From positions 1 to 64,000 of the forward strand of contig NHNW01000102.1 of assembly GCA_002786025.1 (NCBI GenBank): a DNA stretch of 64,000 nt, written 5' to 3'. Made by a program: the position numbers and the translations under genes. The notes below the pieces were generated by a model. The model was not told the DNA's origin, made no database searches, and saw only the letters and a program-made list of their open reading frames with translations. Positions 22,153-33,289 of this stretch are shown here, piece after piece (the first letter of the stretch is position 1; every line of letters starts with the position of its first letter). The stretch comes from Zasmidium citrigriseum. Lineage: Eukaryota > Ascomycota > Dothideomycetes > Mycosphaerellales > Mycosphaerellaceae.

Positions 22153-22875
22153 ATCTCTCAATTCATGTCGGTTCGGAGGTCTCGTTGGGCAGCCTAATAG
22201 CTGGGATGATGGCGATACAAAGGAGAGAGAAAGACTTGGTTGTTTTGGATGATGCGCTCATCGTCGTTGCCCCGCAACGCGAGACCCGCCATTCACGCGC
22301 CGCCCTCGACTTCACCTCCTCCAACCTGTTCTCGAAAGAAATGCCTCCTACCAAGCGATTGAAGTGCTTGCTGGCACCTGATCAATGCCTCTGCGGCTCG
22401 GGGAGAGCAGCACACCCTCTTCATCCCGACTCAATGTTACACCGCCCGACATGCCTCGATCAGCTCCATCAGCGGCTTGACGATCACGCGCCCCTCGGCA
22501 TCCATCTCTCCCGCCTTCTCTCCATCCGAGCCGTCCTTCTTCTCCATCAGACTTCCCATGGCTGCAGTCATACAGAGAGACTATTGAAACACCCGCAGCA
22601 AAAGATCCACCTTTCGTGCCTCACTCCTTCGCGGGGAACAGCTCACGGCTTCTCCTCCAAGGTCCTCCCTGCTCCTCCACCCCGATAGACTTCCGTACCT
22701 GCATAACGTTACCTCAACTCTCCAAATATTGACTTTGGCACGTCCATTTCGGGCTGGATGGATCGTGCGCCGTGTTCCAAAATAAATTATGAAGGCCGGT
22801 CTGCTCAGAATGTCCCGCCTCTGGGCCGCTGTTGAGCTTTCTCTTCTTCTTGTTGCTTGTTTGCAGGTCTTGATC
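22153..22875. other. Divergent promoter region
   Basis: About 720 bp between the BRCT gene (-) and the GH76 gene (+). An in-frame upstream ATG of the GH76 gene lies at 22789. Frames at 22098-22688 (+) and 22581-22964 (-) have no domain and are judged chance. No RNA or repeat seen. Confidence 0.5.
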
Positions 22876-24648
22876 ATGGTTCGACAGCACGGTTTGACGG
22901 CTTTGTTGCTGGGAACTTCCACGGCGACAGCTTCCTTTTGGTCGGGATGGCATGGCCGAGGCAATCCGTGGCATTGGCCGGGTCCAAACCCGGGTGCTGG
23001 AGGCTACTGGTTGGAGCAGACGCAGGATGTTCTGTCTACGCTTTATGATACCTACTGGAACGGGACGTATTTTGTGGAAGACGTAGGTATCAATCGCGAC
23101 GCAGTGACACTAGACTGACTGTGTTCAACAGCCCAGCATTCTACAATGGGCCGCGGCGGTGGTCAATACGTTCGTGATAGACACGCAGAGGACATTTACG
23201 ACAGCGATATCAGGAAACAACGGCAGAGTCAATGCTGCCCAGATTCAAGCCGAGATTCGAAAATACTACTCCTACATCGAGACCTTCTACACCAGCGGAG
23301 AGGATGTCAATCAGATCTTTGACGCAGCCTACGATGACGCCCAATGGGTCGTCCTTGAATGGCTGGAAGCGATCAGATTCATCAATCAGTATGATGCTTA
23401 CTCCAAATCCTCGTTTGGCCAAGATGACATCGCAGAGTTCGCCCACCGAGCGCACATCTTCTACAACATCGTCCAGGACAAGTTCAATACATCCCTCTGC
23501 GAAGGTGGTTTGACTTGGAACCCCGCTTTGGCTCCGTACAAGAATGCCATCACCAACGAGCTCTTTGTCTCCAGCTCTATCGCAATGTATCTCTACTTTC
23601 CCGGCGACAGCAACAGTGATCCATACCCATCCACGACATATAACAACAGAACTCTCCCACCTCTTCCATACCTGAAGCCTCACGACCCGCTGCTGTTGGA
23701 CAACGCAAGAAAAGAATGGGCCTGGTTCAAATCCCACAACTTCACCAACGCCCAAGGCCTCGTCGTGGACGGCTTCCACATCTCCGACGGCCAGACCACC
23801 TGCGACGAACGAAACGAAATGGTCTACTCCTACAACCAGGGCGTCATGTTGTCTGGTCTACGAGGATTGTGGGAAGCCACAGGCGATACATCCTACCTCC
23901 AAGACGGCTACAGCCTAATCAACACCGTAATAAACGCCACAGGTTGGAATGCTCGCGGCTACGGTCAAGCAGACCAATGGGCCGGTCTCGGCCGGGCCGG
24001 GATCATGGAAGACTACTGCGATGCGCCAGCCAACTGCTCGCAGGACAATCTCATCTTCAAAGGGGCGTACTTCGAGCATCTGGATCTCTTCTGCGAGCCG
24101 TTGCCGACACAGACGGCGCTCATCAAGGGTTTGACGTATACTGCGAATCAGGGGCTTGCGAATAGCCATGCGCAGACTTGTCGAGGTTATGCGCCTTGGA
24201 TTCAGCATAATGCTTTTGCGGCTTTGAGTACGAGGAATGAGTCGAGTGATATTATTGGGGAGTGGTGGGGTGCTTCATACGTATGCTATCTCATTCGAAT
24301 TGCATCTTTCCCCGGAGACTAATCGTTTGATCGCAGGTCAACCGAACCCAAGCCCCAGCACCAAGATACACTCACCCCAAGCCTTACGGCAGCATCGACA
24401 TTGAGAACAAGCCTTGGCTACTCAGTCAAGCACCGTGGGTGTGCAATGGCCAAGGCGGATGTGGATCTTACACTGGGAATGGCAGGCGAGCGGCGCAGTT
24501 GTTGGATGAGAGAAGACAGAGGAAGAGGCAGTCGGTGGATCAGGTAAGAACTGCAGAGACGCAGGCGCAGGGGCTGAGTGTTGTGAGGGCGGCGACGAAC
24601 TCGGTGTTGAAGAGGAGGGCTTATGCTGACGTTGTCGGTGGGAGGTAG
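22876..24648 (+). CDS. Secreted GH76 alpha-1,6-mannanase-like protein
   Basis: Three exons: 22876-23082, 23132-24280 and 24337-24648, with introns of 49 and 56 bp; 555 residues. GH76 enzymes cleave alpha-1,6-mannan; fungal DFG5/DCW1-type members act in cell-wall glycoprotein cross-linking. The catalytic Asp pair is AYDDAQWVVLEW (D137-D138), and later landmarks are EMVYSYNQGVMLSGL, RGYAPWIQHNAFAAL and IIGEWWGASY. MVRQHGLTALLLGTSTATA is a normal signal peptide. Starting from 22789 would add 29 residues including another hydrophobic stretch, so 22876 is preferred. Asn-x-Ser/Thr sites are frequent, as in secreted proteins. The C-terminal 60 residues are polar and I see no clear GPI signal, so release or wall association is uncertain. 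Confidence 0.92.
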
Positions 24649-24930
24649 AGTAGTAGCATGTATGACCCCGGGCCAGCTGCTGAGTTGTGCATCTCGATTT
24701 TTGAACGACCTCTCTCGGGCTCACATTGTTGTCTTGAGCTACTCGGTCGTTGCATGGGGATACAGAGATCTGCTTCTCCCGCGAGAGAGATCGTCAAGAA
24801 GCAAAGCTCCAAGCTCCGTCCTGCAGCGTTGACGTCGTCGAGCCGATCTCACATCTCACAAATCTACTCACCACAAGAGACACCAGCACCAACATCAAAA
24901 GCATTCCCCATCCTGCTCACTTCGATAACC

Positions 24931-25421
24931 ATGTCCGACCTCGCAGCCAAACAACTCGCCGCCGCCCGCGCCTTCATCGACGGCTACAACGAATGGACCG
25001 CCGAAGGCCTAGTCCGCGTGCGAACCGACGACTGCATGCACGCAGTCCTCCCCATCTCACTCAATCGTCCACCACGAACAAACGCAGACTACAAACTCTT
25101 CTTTGGGAATCTTCAGCCTCATATGTCCGATTTTCATATGAAGATTGTGAAGATTGTAAATGATCCGGAGCAGAGGATGGCGGTTGTTCATGCTTCTGGT
25201 AAGTACATAGAATGAGGTCAGGGGATTGAACGTTGATTGACTTCGGTATAGGTTCTGGTGAGACGCCGTTCATGCCATATCGCAATGAGTATGCGTTCTT
25301 CTTGGCGTTCAGCGAAGATGGCGAGAAGGTCGAGAGGATTGAGGAGTTTCTGGATTCGAAGTTTAGCGTGGAGTTCTTTGACAAGATGCAAGAGTACTTG
25401 CAGCATACGCAGAAGGCATGA
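24931..25421 (+). CDS. SnoaL-like (NTF2-fold) small protein
   Basis: Two exons (24931-25198 and 25252-25421) with a 53-bp intron; 145 residues. The fold is suggested by an N-terminal helix pair (KQLAAARAFIDGYNEWTAEG), a central strand-rich part and the end GETPFMPYRNEYAFFLAFSEDGEKVERIEEFLDS, a pattern common to fungal SnoaL-like and polyketide-cyclase-like proteins. Such proteins bind or isomerise small hydrophobic molecules, and many have no known substrate. The start ATAACCATGTCC is good. It lies 282 bp behind the GH76 gene on the same strand, and its 3' end faces the MFS transporter. A metabolic link to the 12-17 kb genes is possible but not shown. Confidence 0.8.
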
Positions 25422-26050
25422 GACATTGAATGGAAGCGAGAAGGGTGAACTTCTATGTTTGAGATCATGTTTGACATCCAAATGTTAGACTCAGAGCCAA
25501 AGCTCAGCCTTGTTTTCTGTAGCCATTTTCTCCACGAGACCTTAGCGGATGGCTTACTCCCTTTGCAGCAAGTTTTCTATGTTTTTCTGGACTATTGGAG
25601 AGCTGATTACGACCAGAAAAAGCTATAAGCTTTCATTAAGTGACGGAGAACGTACGCTTCGGAAGAGTTCTGCAACACTCGAAGAGAGCAGGGGTAGATG
25701 AGGCCTTTCCGGTGGATGAAACCGTTGCCATTGATACCATCCTCCACCGGAATTCCGTGGTACTCTCGGACAGTGGGAGTTGGTTAAGCGTTCGTTGTAA
25801 GTGATAGATTGAAGTGGTGGCTGGTTCGGCAAGTGGGCAGGTTGATGTGCCCACTGATCCCGACTCCGATTTTCAGCATCGATGGTCCACCTCCTGAAAG
25901 CAGAGAGATTATGCATGAGGACTGTCATTGATGTGCATTTTTGGGGGCGTTCATTGGGGATGCACCGCTCTCATTCGCTGCCGCGCTACCTGGATTGATC
26001 TGATCTCTGCTTCTCTTGGCGGGATGCGATCATGGCTCGCCACTGTTGCA
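25422..26050. other. Convergent intergenic region
   Basis: About 630 bp between the 3' ends of the SnoaL-like gene and the MFS gene. A 10-bp inverted repeat TTCCGGTGGA (25707-25716) and TCCACCGGAA (25743-25752) could form a hairpin with a 26-nt loop. Minus-strand frames at 25623-25928 show no domain. The last MFS exon may extend into this region. Confidence 0.45.
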
Positions 26051-28262
26051 TTATGAGCAGCTGTGAAGAACATTGTAGTTGCAATGGCGTACCTTCGGAT
26101 TCAAGAAGTATACCGGAATACCCAGCAGGAAAATGGCACAGAAGATACCCAGTAGCTTGCGTCAAAGAGTCAGCATCGTTATCTGGGCGGGCCTCTTAAG
26201 GAAACTCACAATCATGTATGCAGTGAGGTAGTTGAACTTGTGAACCATGGGCGTGATCCCGTAGGATGCTCCTAACACGAAGATCAGCGCAAGTCGAATG
26301 TCAGCTCGGAGGAGAACACGAACCAAACGAGACCACATTCTTCATGCCAACGACCATAACCAGAGCCGGGCCTGGGTTGTCAGGATATGCCTCAGCTGCG
26401 AAATGCGTCGAGGTGATGAGAATCACAATGAAGCCGAACTCATACAAAGTCCATCCTGGTCGAGATCAGTCCAAACATCGCGATATTAGCGATATACCGA
26501 GACACACCCATGATGAGACCCCAAGAGCTGTGCGTGGCAGGCTGGTTTGCGGTCGTTGCATACACGACAATGCCCACGATGCTGACGAGAGTCGGTGGGA
26601 CGAGCATGATGAGCGAATGCTCTGGGATATGAACGCCGCCTGCCCGTTTCGCCAGCCAGATGTTCATCTTGTCAGTGAGCCATCCCGCCCAAAGCATGGA
26701 GAGCAGTGCCGCTGGGAAGATTCCGGCCTATCAAGATTTGGTCAGCATCAGTGGGATTGTACTCATGCAGCAGGGGTGGCGTACGTTTATCAACCCGACC
26801 GAAGCTTCGGACCAGCCGAAACTTGTCGTAAGCAGTGTGCCATAGGTCAAAGTCATGGCAATGCCGGTGCCTGATTGAATCAGCAAGACGCAAGCAACAT
26901 ACGAACGGACTGCATACCAAGACTGATAGATGTGGCCATGATTGCCCATAGGACTCCTGGAGAGCTCAAGGATGCAGCCATCTTCGCAGCAGCGCCGATG
27001 GTGAGCTTCAAAGCGTCCGGTGCAACTCCGCTGATGGGGTTCAAAGTCTGCATGTAAGTGATCTCAGGAGAGAACTGTGAGTCTGTGGCCAGATCATGAG
27101 TGCCAGCATAACGTTCTGTGGCTTCTTCGTTCGAGATAGTTCGCGTGACGCCAAACTCATCTGTGTGATAGACTTGTCCGTTGAGTGACATGGGAGATCG
27201 TTGATACCGAGTCTCTGGCAGACAGAAGAAGACCAGCACGACTCCAACACCGGACAAGATGGTGAGGATCCAATAGAACCATCTTTGATACATGTTAGCT
27301 GAGCATGGGTCTTCGAACTAGATGTACTCGCTTACCTCCAGCCCAGATCAGCCGCGATATAGCTGGCCGTGATGGTGAAGATAGCATTGACCAAGTTCTG
27401 TGAACCCCAATAGCAGCCAAATAATAGGCCTCTCTCGTCGAGGAAGGATATGTCGGTGATGATGAGAGGCAGAACCTAGTGACATGTCAATCGGGTCCGT
27501 TCTCCGTTCTCCAGTTCTGCAAGATACACCAAGCTACTCACAGACTCCGTAGCACCCGTTGCCACTCCTTGTAGGATTCGAGATGCCATATGCATATTGT
27601 AAGACTGACTGGTGGCTGCCGTGACTGTGAAAATGACCAAGAGCAAGCAGCAGCCCAGCATCACCGGCCGACGACCAAAGACCATAGAGAGCGGCAAGAT
27701 GAGAAATGCGCCTGTCAAAGTCAGGCTCATGTCCGCAAACCTTTCCTCTGGGCATGTACATACCAAGAGCCATCACCAAGCTGGGGTAGGTGGTCAAATT
27801 GACGACCTCGTCTGTGCTTTTCCCCTCCGGGCCATATTCTGCGAAGAAGGCTGGTAGAATTGGCCCCGCTCCTCCAACAAGCACCAGGGAAAAGATTGAA
27901 TACCAGCAACAGGTGATGATGATACCAAGCTTGCGCCATTTGTCCAAGTTCAGGGGATCGTTGGGGTCCGCAGAGGGCACTGGTATCCGCCGCACCTCGC
28001 CATTCTCGTTGAGCAGTTCAACGCCATTGCCTGCGGGGATGGGTTGAGGCAGCTTCTCAGTATACTCGATCGACTCTCTTTTCTCCATTTCGTTCAGGCT
28101 TACAGGAATGACAATGGATCGAGGTGCAGCTCTGGCACAAGGTAGACAGTTGAATCGCGGGCAAGATCCTTGAGATCCATACTGGTCTTGATACAAGTAT
28201 GTGTGATCCACAACCGTTCCCGTCGGAGTTCCTTCTCCGCTCGATGTCTTCTCATCCTCCAT
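26051..28262 (-). CDS. MFS transporter (DHA1-like drug/metabolite:H+ antiporter type)
   Basis: Nine exons on the minus strand: 27764-28262, 27542-27711, 27336-27475, 26918-27282, 26785-26870, 26508-26727, 26324-26455, 26210-26271 and 26051-26155. The eight introns are 47-66 bp, all GT/AG, and the frame stays open over 592 residues. A long N-terminal cytoplasmic tail ends in PSADPNDPLNLDKWRK, typical of fungal DHA1-like transporters, followed by about 12 hydrophobic helices. The loop 2-3 motif is LPLSMVFGRRPVML; SRILQGVATGATES, a middle loop of about 80 residues, WAGWLTDKMNIW and GWTLYEFGFIVIL follow. It is expected to export or import a small molecule across the plasma membrane; the substrate is unknown. 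The last exon is the least certain: it may splice onward instead of ending at 26051. Linkage to the metabolic genes upstream is only suggestive. Confidence 0.85.
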
Positions 28263-29142
28263 ACCTTCCGGTACTCTGGCTGCCGGATCGGATCATGTGG
28301 GGCAGGGTAATATCGACAAAGGGCCGTGTACGGAAGACGTGGAGGTGTACAAAAGAAGGCTGCGGGTCATTCGGCGGACGACTGAGGTATCGTTATCTCC
28401 ACGGATTGGCAGACGGCTATGCGAACGGGCAGACGTAGAGTGTTAAGAACCAGGGTACCGAGATGGAGATATCCAAGGATCCAACGGATTCTGAGCTCGA
28501 GCAACCAGCCACAAGATGTGACAATCCCGGAGAAAGTCAAACGAACCATGCGAATGAGGGCAGAAGGATACATAAATCAAGACCCGAAGTTCGGAGAGAC
28601 TCAGCTTACATTTGTGAAAGCCCACGAGCCAGGCCAGCCCAGACTGAAGAGTATGGGAGTGGCAGCAGAAGCAGAGCCTCTAGGCACGACTATCTCCGCA
28701 TTTATACATTCGACAGACGGTTCCAGTAGATCGCAGGTGGCCCTAGTCGAGAGATCAGACTCGGAGAAGGCGACAAGCGAGATGAAGTTGTCTCCGGGAA
28801 AATAGACTGAAGACCGGCGAGGTAGGCAAGAAGGATCAGGCGAGGACATTAGAAGAGCAGGGAGAATCGATCTCCGCGATGCGATGACGAGCCATGCAAG
28901 CAATGAGCTGCATGTGAGGTTTGTCGAGAGCGACGAGATGGAGAGAAGGAAGTCGAATTGAAGTGAACATCGAACAGCAAAGTCTGGGGATGCGGGGGCC
29001 GATCTGCAGACGGCCCCGCGTCCAAGCTTTCGGGCCGAGCGGTCGGTCGCGTCTCCCTGCTGCCGACGCGCCTGCCTCGTGTCGCGCTGCTCTCTCTCCT
29101 CCAAACCATCACCGACCAACCCATCAATCGACCTCTAGAATC
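28263..29142. other. Divergent promoter region
   Basis: About 880 bp between the MFS gene (-) and the UBR7-like gene (+). Open frames on both strands (28419-28805 +, 28601-29119 -) are Ser/Arg-rich without domains. The UBR7-like frame itself stays open upstream to 28921, but the conserved protein begins at 29143. No RNA gene seen. Confidence 0.5.
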
Positions 29143-30618
29143 ATGGCGACAAGCGACTCACAATCGGAGGTCGGGTCGCAGACGGCCGACGACTACATCA
29201 CCTCACAGCTCTCCCTCGAGGCCGACGCTCGAGAAGCTCTTCCGTACCAGTTCGACACCTGCACGAAGCCGCTGGGGCCTCTACGCCAGTCGGTGTATGC
29301 CTGTCTCACCTGCAATCCGCCACCAGCGTCGCCGCATCAACAGTTCACTCCGGCCGGCGTGTGCTATAGCTGCAGTATCAGCTGCCATGGCGAACATACA
29401 CTCGTGGAGATCTTTACCAAGCGCGATTTCGTTTGCGACTGCGGAACGACTCGACTGAGCAATTCGGAGACGCCTTGCAACCTTCGAGTCAACGCTACGA
29501 CGGGGAGAAAGGGTGATGTCAAAGGCGAGGAGGCAAGAGCTGGGAACAAGTACAATCAGAACTTCGAGGGCAAGTTCTGCGGCTGTGGCGAGGAATATGA
29601 CCCCGAGAAGGAGAAGGGGACTATGTTTCAGTGTTTGGGATTGGGACGTGTCGAGGATGGGGGCTGTGGGGAGGATTGGTGGCACCCTGAGTGCTTGATG
29701 GGTCTGCCAAGGAAAGAGCATGGGCTAAAGCAAGAGCCAAAGACGGAGGGCGGTTTGGAGACGGTGCAGGAAGAGGCTGAGGATGGCGCAGAGCAAGCGA
29801 CGTCAAATGCCCAACACGCCACCCACGACGACGATCCCCCGCCAGGCTTCCCGCATGAGGACGACTTCGATCATCTCATCTGCTACAAGTGCGCCAACGC
29901 CTTCCCTTGGATCAAGCAGTACGGCGGTACAGCAGGCTTCTTGCCGGCTCTCCCCGCGGATTGCACCTCCCATGCCGCCAGAAATGCTGCTGAACCTCCA
30001 GTGCTGACCTCAACTTCGGGGAACAAGCGAAGAGCCGAGGACGATGACTCGCAGGGGAGCAATAAGAAGGCCAAACCTGATCCTGAGCCGTCAGCGCCTG
30101 CTCAAACAGCATCTGAAGAGTCCCCGCCTCAGCCCAAGCACACCTCACTCCCAGCTGCTCCATCTGGCTCCATTTCCATCTTCGTCAAGGAAGACTTTCG
30201 AGACCATCTCTGTCGCTGCCCCGAATGCTTCCCGCGCTTAGCCAAGCTCCCGCAGCTCCTGGAGGAAGAAGACGTCTACGAACCACCCGTCTCCGAATCC
30301 GACCACAACGAGAACGGCTCCATTGCTGGCCGCAGTGTAAACTCTGGGTCCCTGCTTGACAGAGGAGAAGCTGCACTCTCCTCCATGGATCGTGTGCGAG
30401 CAATTGAAGGAGTCATGGCCTACAACATGGTGCGGGACAAGGTCAAGGCCTTTTTGCAGCCATTCGCCGAAAGTGGACAGGCGGTGGGTGCCGAAGATAT
30501 CAAGGAATACTTTGCCAAGCTGCGTGGCGATGATCAGGCGCAGCGTGAAGCAGCTGTTGGCGCTGAGAGTGGCGGTGCAGTCCAAGGCGATGGAAGAAAG
30601 GAGCAAGATGGGTATTGA
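29143..30618 (+). CDS. UBR-box/PHD protein, UBR7/Mlo2 family (putative E3 ubiquitin ligase)
   Basis: Intronless, 491 residues. A UBR box spans about residues 40-112 (CTKPLGPLRQSVYACLTC, GVCYSCSISCHGEH, FVCDCGTTR). An atypical PHD finger begins FCGCGEEYDPEKE near 146 and contains CGEDWWHPECL. A further Cys pair CYKCANAFPW lies near 247, and a final Cys-rich strand DHLCRCPECF follows a basic/acidic linker with the nuclear-signal-like NKRRAEDD. This order matches human UBR7 and S. pombe Mlo2. UBR7 binds or ubiquitinates histone tails through its PHD; the fungal role is less known. The ATG at 29143 follows GAATC and gives the right N-terminus. A broadly conserved gene, not an accessory one. Confidence 0.9.
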   Translation: MATSDSQSEVGSQTADDYITSQLSLEADAREALPYQFDTCTKPLGPLRQSVYACLTCNPPPASPHQQFTPAGVCYSCSISCHGEHTLVEIFTKRDFVCDCGTTRLSNSETPCNLRVNATTGRKGDVKGEEARAGNKYNQNFEGKFCGCGEEYDPEKEKGTMFQCLGLGRVEDGGCGEDWWHPECLMGLPRKEHGLKQEPKTEGGLETVQEEAEDGAEQATSNAQHATHDDDPPPGFPHEDDFDHLICYKCANAFPWIKQYGGTAGFLPALPADCTSHAARNAAEPPVLTSTSGNKRRAEDDDSQGSNKKAKPDPEPSAPAQTASEESPPQPKHTSLPAAPSGSISIFVKEDFRDHLCRCPECFPRLAKLPQLLEEEDVYEPPVSESDHNENGSIAGRSVNSGSLLDRGEAALSSMDRVRAIEGVMAYNMVRDKVKAFLQPFAESGQAVGAEDIKEYFAKLRGDDQAQREAAVGAESGGAVQGDGRKEQDGY

Positions 30619-30758
30619 GATGATGAGAGCATGATATGTACTAATACCACGGCATCACAGAACGAATGCACAACACCATGTACTACTGTACAATAGAATA
30701 TGACCCCGAAATGCCTCGATGCTTCCTCTCCATCATGCCTCCTCCTGTTTCCTCCCAT

Positions 30759-32378
30759 TTAAGCCTCAGCAGTCGAATCCCGCCTATTCATCCGAACCTC
30801 CCAAGCATTCTGATCAAGAATCGTCTCCCTCGCAGCCTGATTACTCCTCTCCTGCTCTCCCTCCAACAACTCCATATCTACGGGAATCCTCCGCAAAATC
30901 TCATCCGTCCTCTCCTGCGACTTACTCAAGACATACTCCTCCGGCCACGACGGCACAAACACGTGCCACGGATAAAAGTGATTCACAAAGATGACCCAGT
31001 ACTCTTCGTCCTCCTCATCCTCGAGATACTCTACAAAGTCCCTCACTTGTGACGCGAGAGATTGCTCGCACTTGCCGAGACAGTGCAAGAACTCGCGTTT
31101 CTGTCGAGTAGGCTTGTCACGGGCAAAGCTTTCCGGCGAGGGGACTCCGGTGGTTTTGAAGAGGGAGTTGTAGTATTTGCGCAGTTTGTGGCGTTCGTAC
31201 CAGTCGAGGCGTTCGTAGTAGAATTCAGAGTCATAATCGGCGATGTTGTGCAGGTCTTGGATTTCGATGGGGAATTTAAACCAAAGGTAGGATGGGTAGG
31301 TCGATGCCTGCCAGCGAGGCTGTGTCGCGGCAAATTCCCAGTCGAGAATGGCGGTGATTTTGTAGGTGGTGGGGTCGACGAGGATGTTGGTGTCTGAGAG
31401 GTCCGTGTGTTGGAGGACGAAGTCGTTGGCGGCCTTTGCACTGGGCTCTGTCTCGTCTGCGAATGTTCCGAATATATCTTTAGCATGCAGGCCCTTGACT
31501 TGGCCGATGAGGGTGTCGATGTTGAGGTTGTTCTCGTCAAGTCTCTCCTGGTAGGCTTTGTCGATGTCGGTGAGTTCTTCCCGGATCTGTTCGCCGGACT
31601 TGAAGTGTTCGAAGCTGGCGATCTCGACGTCGATGCGTGCTCGAGCGAAGTCAAGGCAGGTGTTCCAGGGCCCTCGTTCCATGTCGATGTGAACTCGCTT
31701 GCCCCTGAAGAAGTCAGGATGGATCAGGCGACTGAGGACGTACTGTCCTTCCTTGCTGCCTTGCATCCATTTGTACAGCCTGGAAAAGAAGCCCTCATCT
31801 TTTGGTGCAACCTCCGTCACTTTCGTCTCTTCCATCTTCTCTCTGAAATAAAGACTTCCGATGCTCTCAAACGTCCGACTCTGAAGCTCCATGACCATCT
31901 CCGCAACCTCCTTTGTGACCGCCTTCTTCGCTGCCCACGACATCGATGGCCAAGCCTCTTGCAAAGTGACACCAGGCATCTTCTCCATCAGAATCCACTC
32001 AAAGCCCAATTTATTCTCCGCCGAGCTTTCGTACGCCACCACGCTCGGGACAGGAATGCTCGTGTGCGTCTTGACATATTGCATCGTCGCAACTTCGCTC
32101 TCGGTCTTGTAGTAAGGGTCGACAGGGCCGGCCACGCGGAAGACCCAACGCGCCGAGTCTTCGCCTTTGATTCGGACATCGTAGACTTGGTTGTAGGTGA
32201 AGTAGTCATCGTATCTCAGTGTGGAGACTTCGACGTCCTTGCCATGGAGTTGCGCGGCGAGGTGGTGAGCAGCCAACTCGGCGATGATGGCGGTGTCAGG
32301 CTCGGTCGTCCAGTAGAAGTCCATGAACATCCAGCCTTCGGACCATTTGATTCCACTCTGCTCTACGAAATTGGCCAT
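30759..32378 (-). CDS. APH-family kinase-like protein (phosphotransferase fold)
   Basis: Intronless, 539 residues, starting at ATG 32378. The Brenner motif HTDLSDTNILVD has H324, D326 and N331, followed by the metal-binding D346 in AILDWEFA, the pattern of aminoglycoside phosphotransferase/choline-kinase-like folds. The N-lobe has RWVFRVAGP with SEVATMQYVKTHTSIPVPSV and a hinge ILMEKMPG. The catalytic residues look intact apart from Thr in place of the usual Gly in H-G-D. Fungal genomes carry dozens of these; most have unknown substrates, and antibiotic resistance should not be assumed. The gene converges on the UBR7-like gene (141 bp between ends). The C-terminal 150 residues are helical and rich in Trp, Tyr and charged residues. 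Confidence 0.88.
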   Translation of the reverse strand: MANFVEQSGIKWSEGWMFMDFYWTTEPDTAIIAELAAHHLAAQLHGKDVEVSTLRYDDYFTYNQVYDVRIKGEDSARWVFRVAGPVDPYYKTESEVATMQYVKTHTSIPVPSVVAYESSAENKLGFEWILMEKMPGVTLQEAWPSMSWAAKKAVTKEVAEMVMELQSRTFESIGSLYFREKMEETKVTEVAPKDEGFFSRLYKWMQGSKEGQYVLSRLIHPDFFRGKRVHIDMERGPWNTCLDFARARIDVEIASFEHFKSGEQIREELTDIDKAYQERLDENNLNIDTLIGQVKGLHAKDIFGTFADETEPSAKAANDFVLQHTDLSDTNILVDPTTYKITAILDWEFAATQPRWQASTYPSYLWFKFPIEIQDLHNIADYDSEFYYERLDWYERHKLRKYYNSLFKTTGVPSPESFARDKPTRQKREFLHCLGKCEQSLASQVRDFVEYLEDEEDEEYWVIFVNHFYPWHVFVPSWPEEYVLSKSQERTDEILRRIPVDMELLEGEQERSNQAARETILDQNAWEVRMNRRDSTAEA

Positions 32379-32756
32379 CTTGAGAGGTGTGGTGAATCAA
32401 AGTTTTGGAAGTGTACAGCAGGTGTGTCGAAACTGTGTGACAGCAGAGGAACTTGCGTCTTGCTATGCTTTACCAGTGAGCGGCATCTGCGACCCAAGTG
32501 AGTGGACGGTAAGCGTAAAGCGCGAATGTTAGGAAGGCATGAATGAGAGAATTCGTATTATGCAGGAGTCCGGAACAGCTGCCATACTGCTGAGTAGCTT
32601 CGTCTTGGCAATCACATGCCCCAATCTCGTCGTCCGTAGATAAATATGTCAAAATGTACACTCCCCGCGAATCATGACTCATCTCTCCAAAAAAGCAAAA
32701 TTCTCAATGCATCAACTTTCGCCTCAACGCCTGGGTGCATCTTTCCATGTTGGAGA
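32379..32756. other. Intergenic region
   Basis: 378 bp holding the promoter of the kinase-like gene and the 3' end of the RCR-type gene, both on the minus strand. Only a short shadow frame is present. Nothing else seen. Confidence 0.5.
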
Positions 32757-33289
32757 TCACCTCCATCCAGACGGATTCGCCGCAGGTGGTGGAGCAGTCG
32801 GCGGCTGATACGTTCCCGGCTGCACAGTCTGCGAGCCATACGCTGGCGGCTGGTTGTACTGAGGCGAGTAGTAGTCCTGAGCGGCACCTCCTCCGGGCTT
32901 TTGCTGGTAGCCTGCGTTCGATTCGTATTGGCCAGGGTTGTATGCCATGGGTTGCTGCTGTTGCTGATTGTTACGTCCAGCGGCGGCCCATCCAGTGCCC
33001 ATGAATGGCTTGCGGCCAGCCTTGCGTCGTTTGCGGGCGGAGATGCATCTGTGACCATGTCAGCGATTGGGCTGGTGACCTGAACTGTGACTTGTCCTTA
33101 CGCAAAGAGGATGAACACAAGAAGAGCGACGGCAAGAATCACGCCAAGGAGGACCCATCGTCCCTATCCAGATATGCGGTTAGTTGTGGTCAGTTTCTTG
33201 TGGTGTCTTCAACATACCCATCCATGCCAGCGACTGTACCCATACCGTCTGCCGCCGTAGTAGTAGTATCTCGGCTCGAGTTCAGCCAT
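32757..33289 (-). CDS. RCR-type membrane protein (Congo-red resistance/chitin synthesis regulation family)
   Basis: Three exons on the minus strand: 33218-33289, 33102-33163 and 32757-33048 (introns 54 and 53 bp), 141 residues, a gene too split to show as one frame. A Tyr-rich N-terminus (RYYYYGGRRYGYSRWHGW) is followed by one membrane helix (WVLLGVILAVALLVFILFAC), a basic stop-transfer ARKRRKAGRK, then a Gln/Pro/Tyr-rich tail with a PPxY motif (QPPAYG). This layout fits yeast Rcr1/Rcr2, which bind the ubiquitin ligase Rsp5 through PPxY and control trafficking of wall and membrane proteins. The family call rests on architecture and motifs rather than long identity, but the exon joins restore the helix exactly. 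Confidence 0.82.

Noticed and set aside
9746..28262. Full secondary-metabolite cluster
   Set aside because: No PKS, NRPS, terpene synthase or DMATS gene, and housekeeping PRO2 sits in the middle.
30759..32378. Aminoglycoside resistance gene
   Set aside because: Only the kinase fold and catalytic motifs are shared; fungal APH-like proteins are numerous and generally not resistance enzymes.
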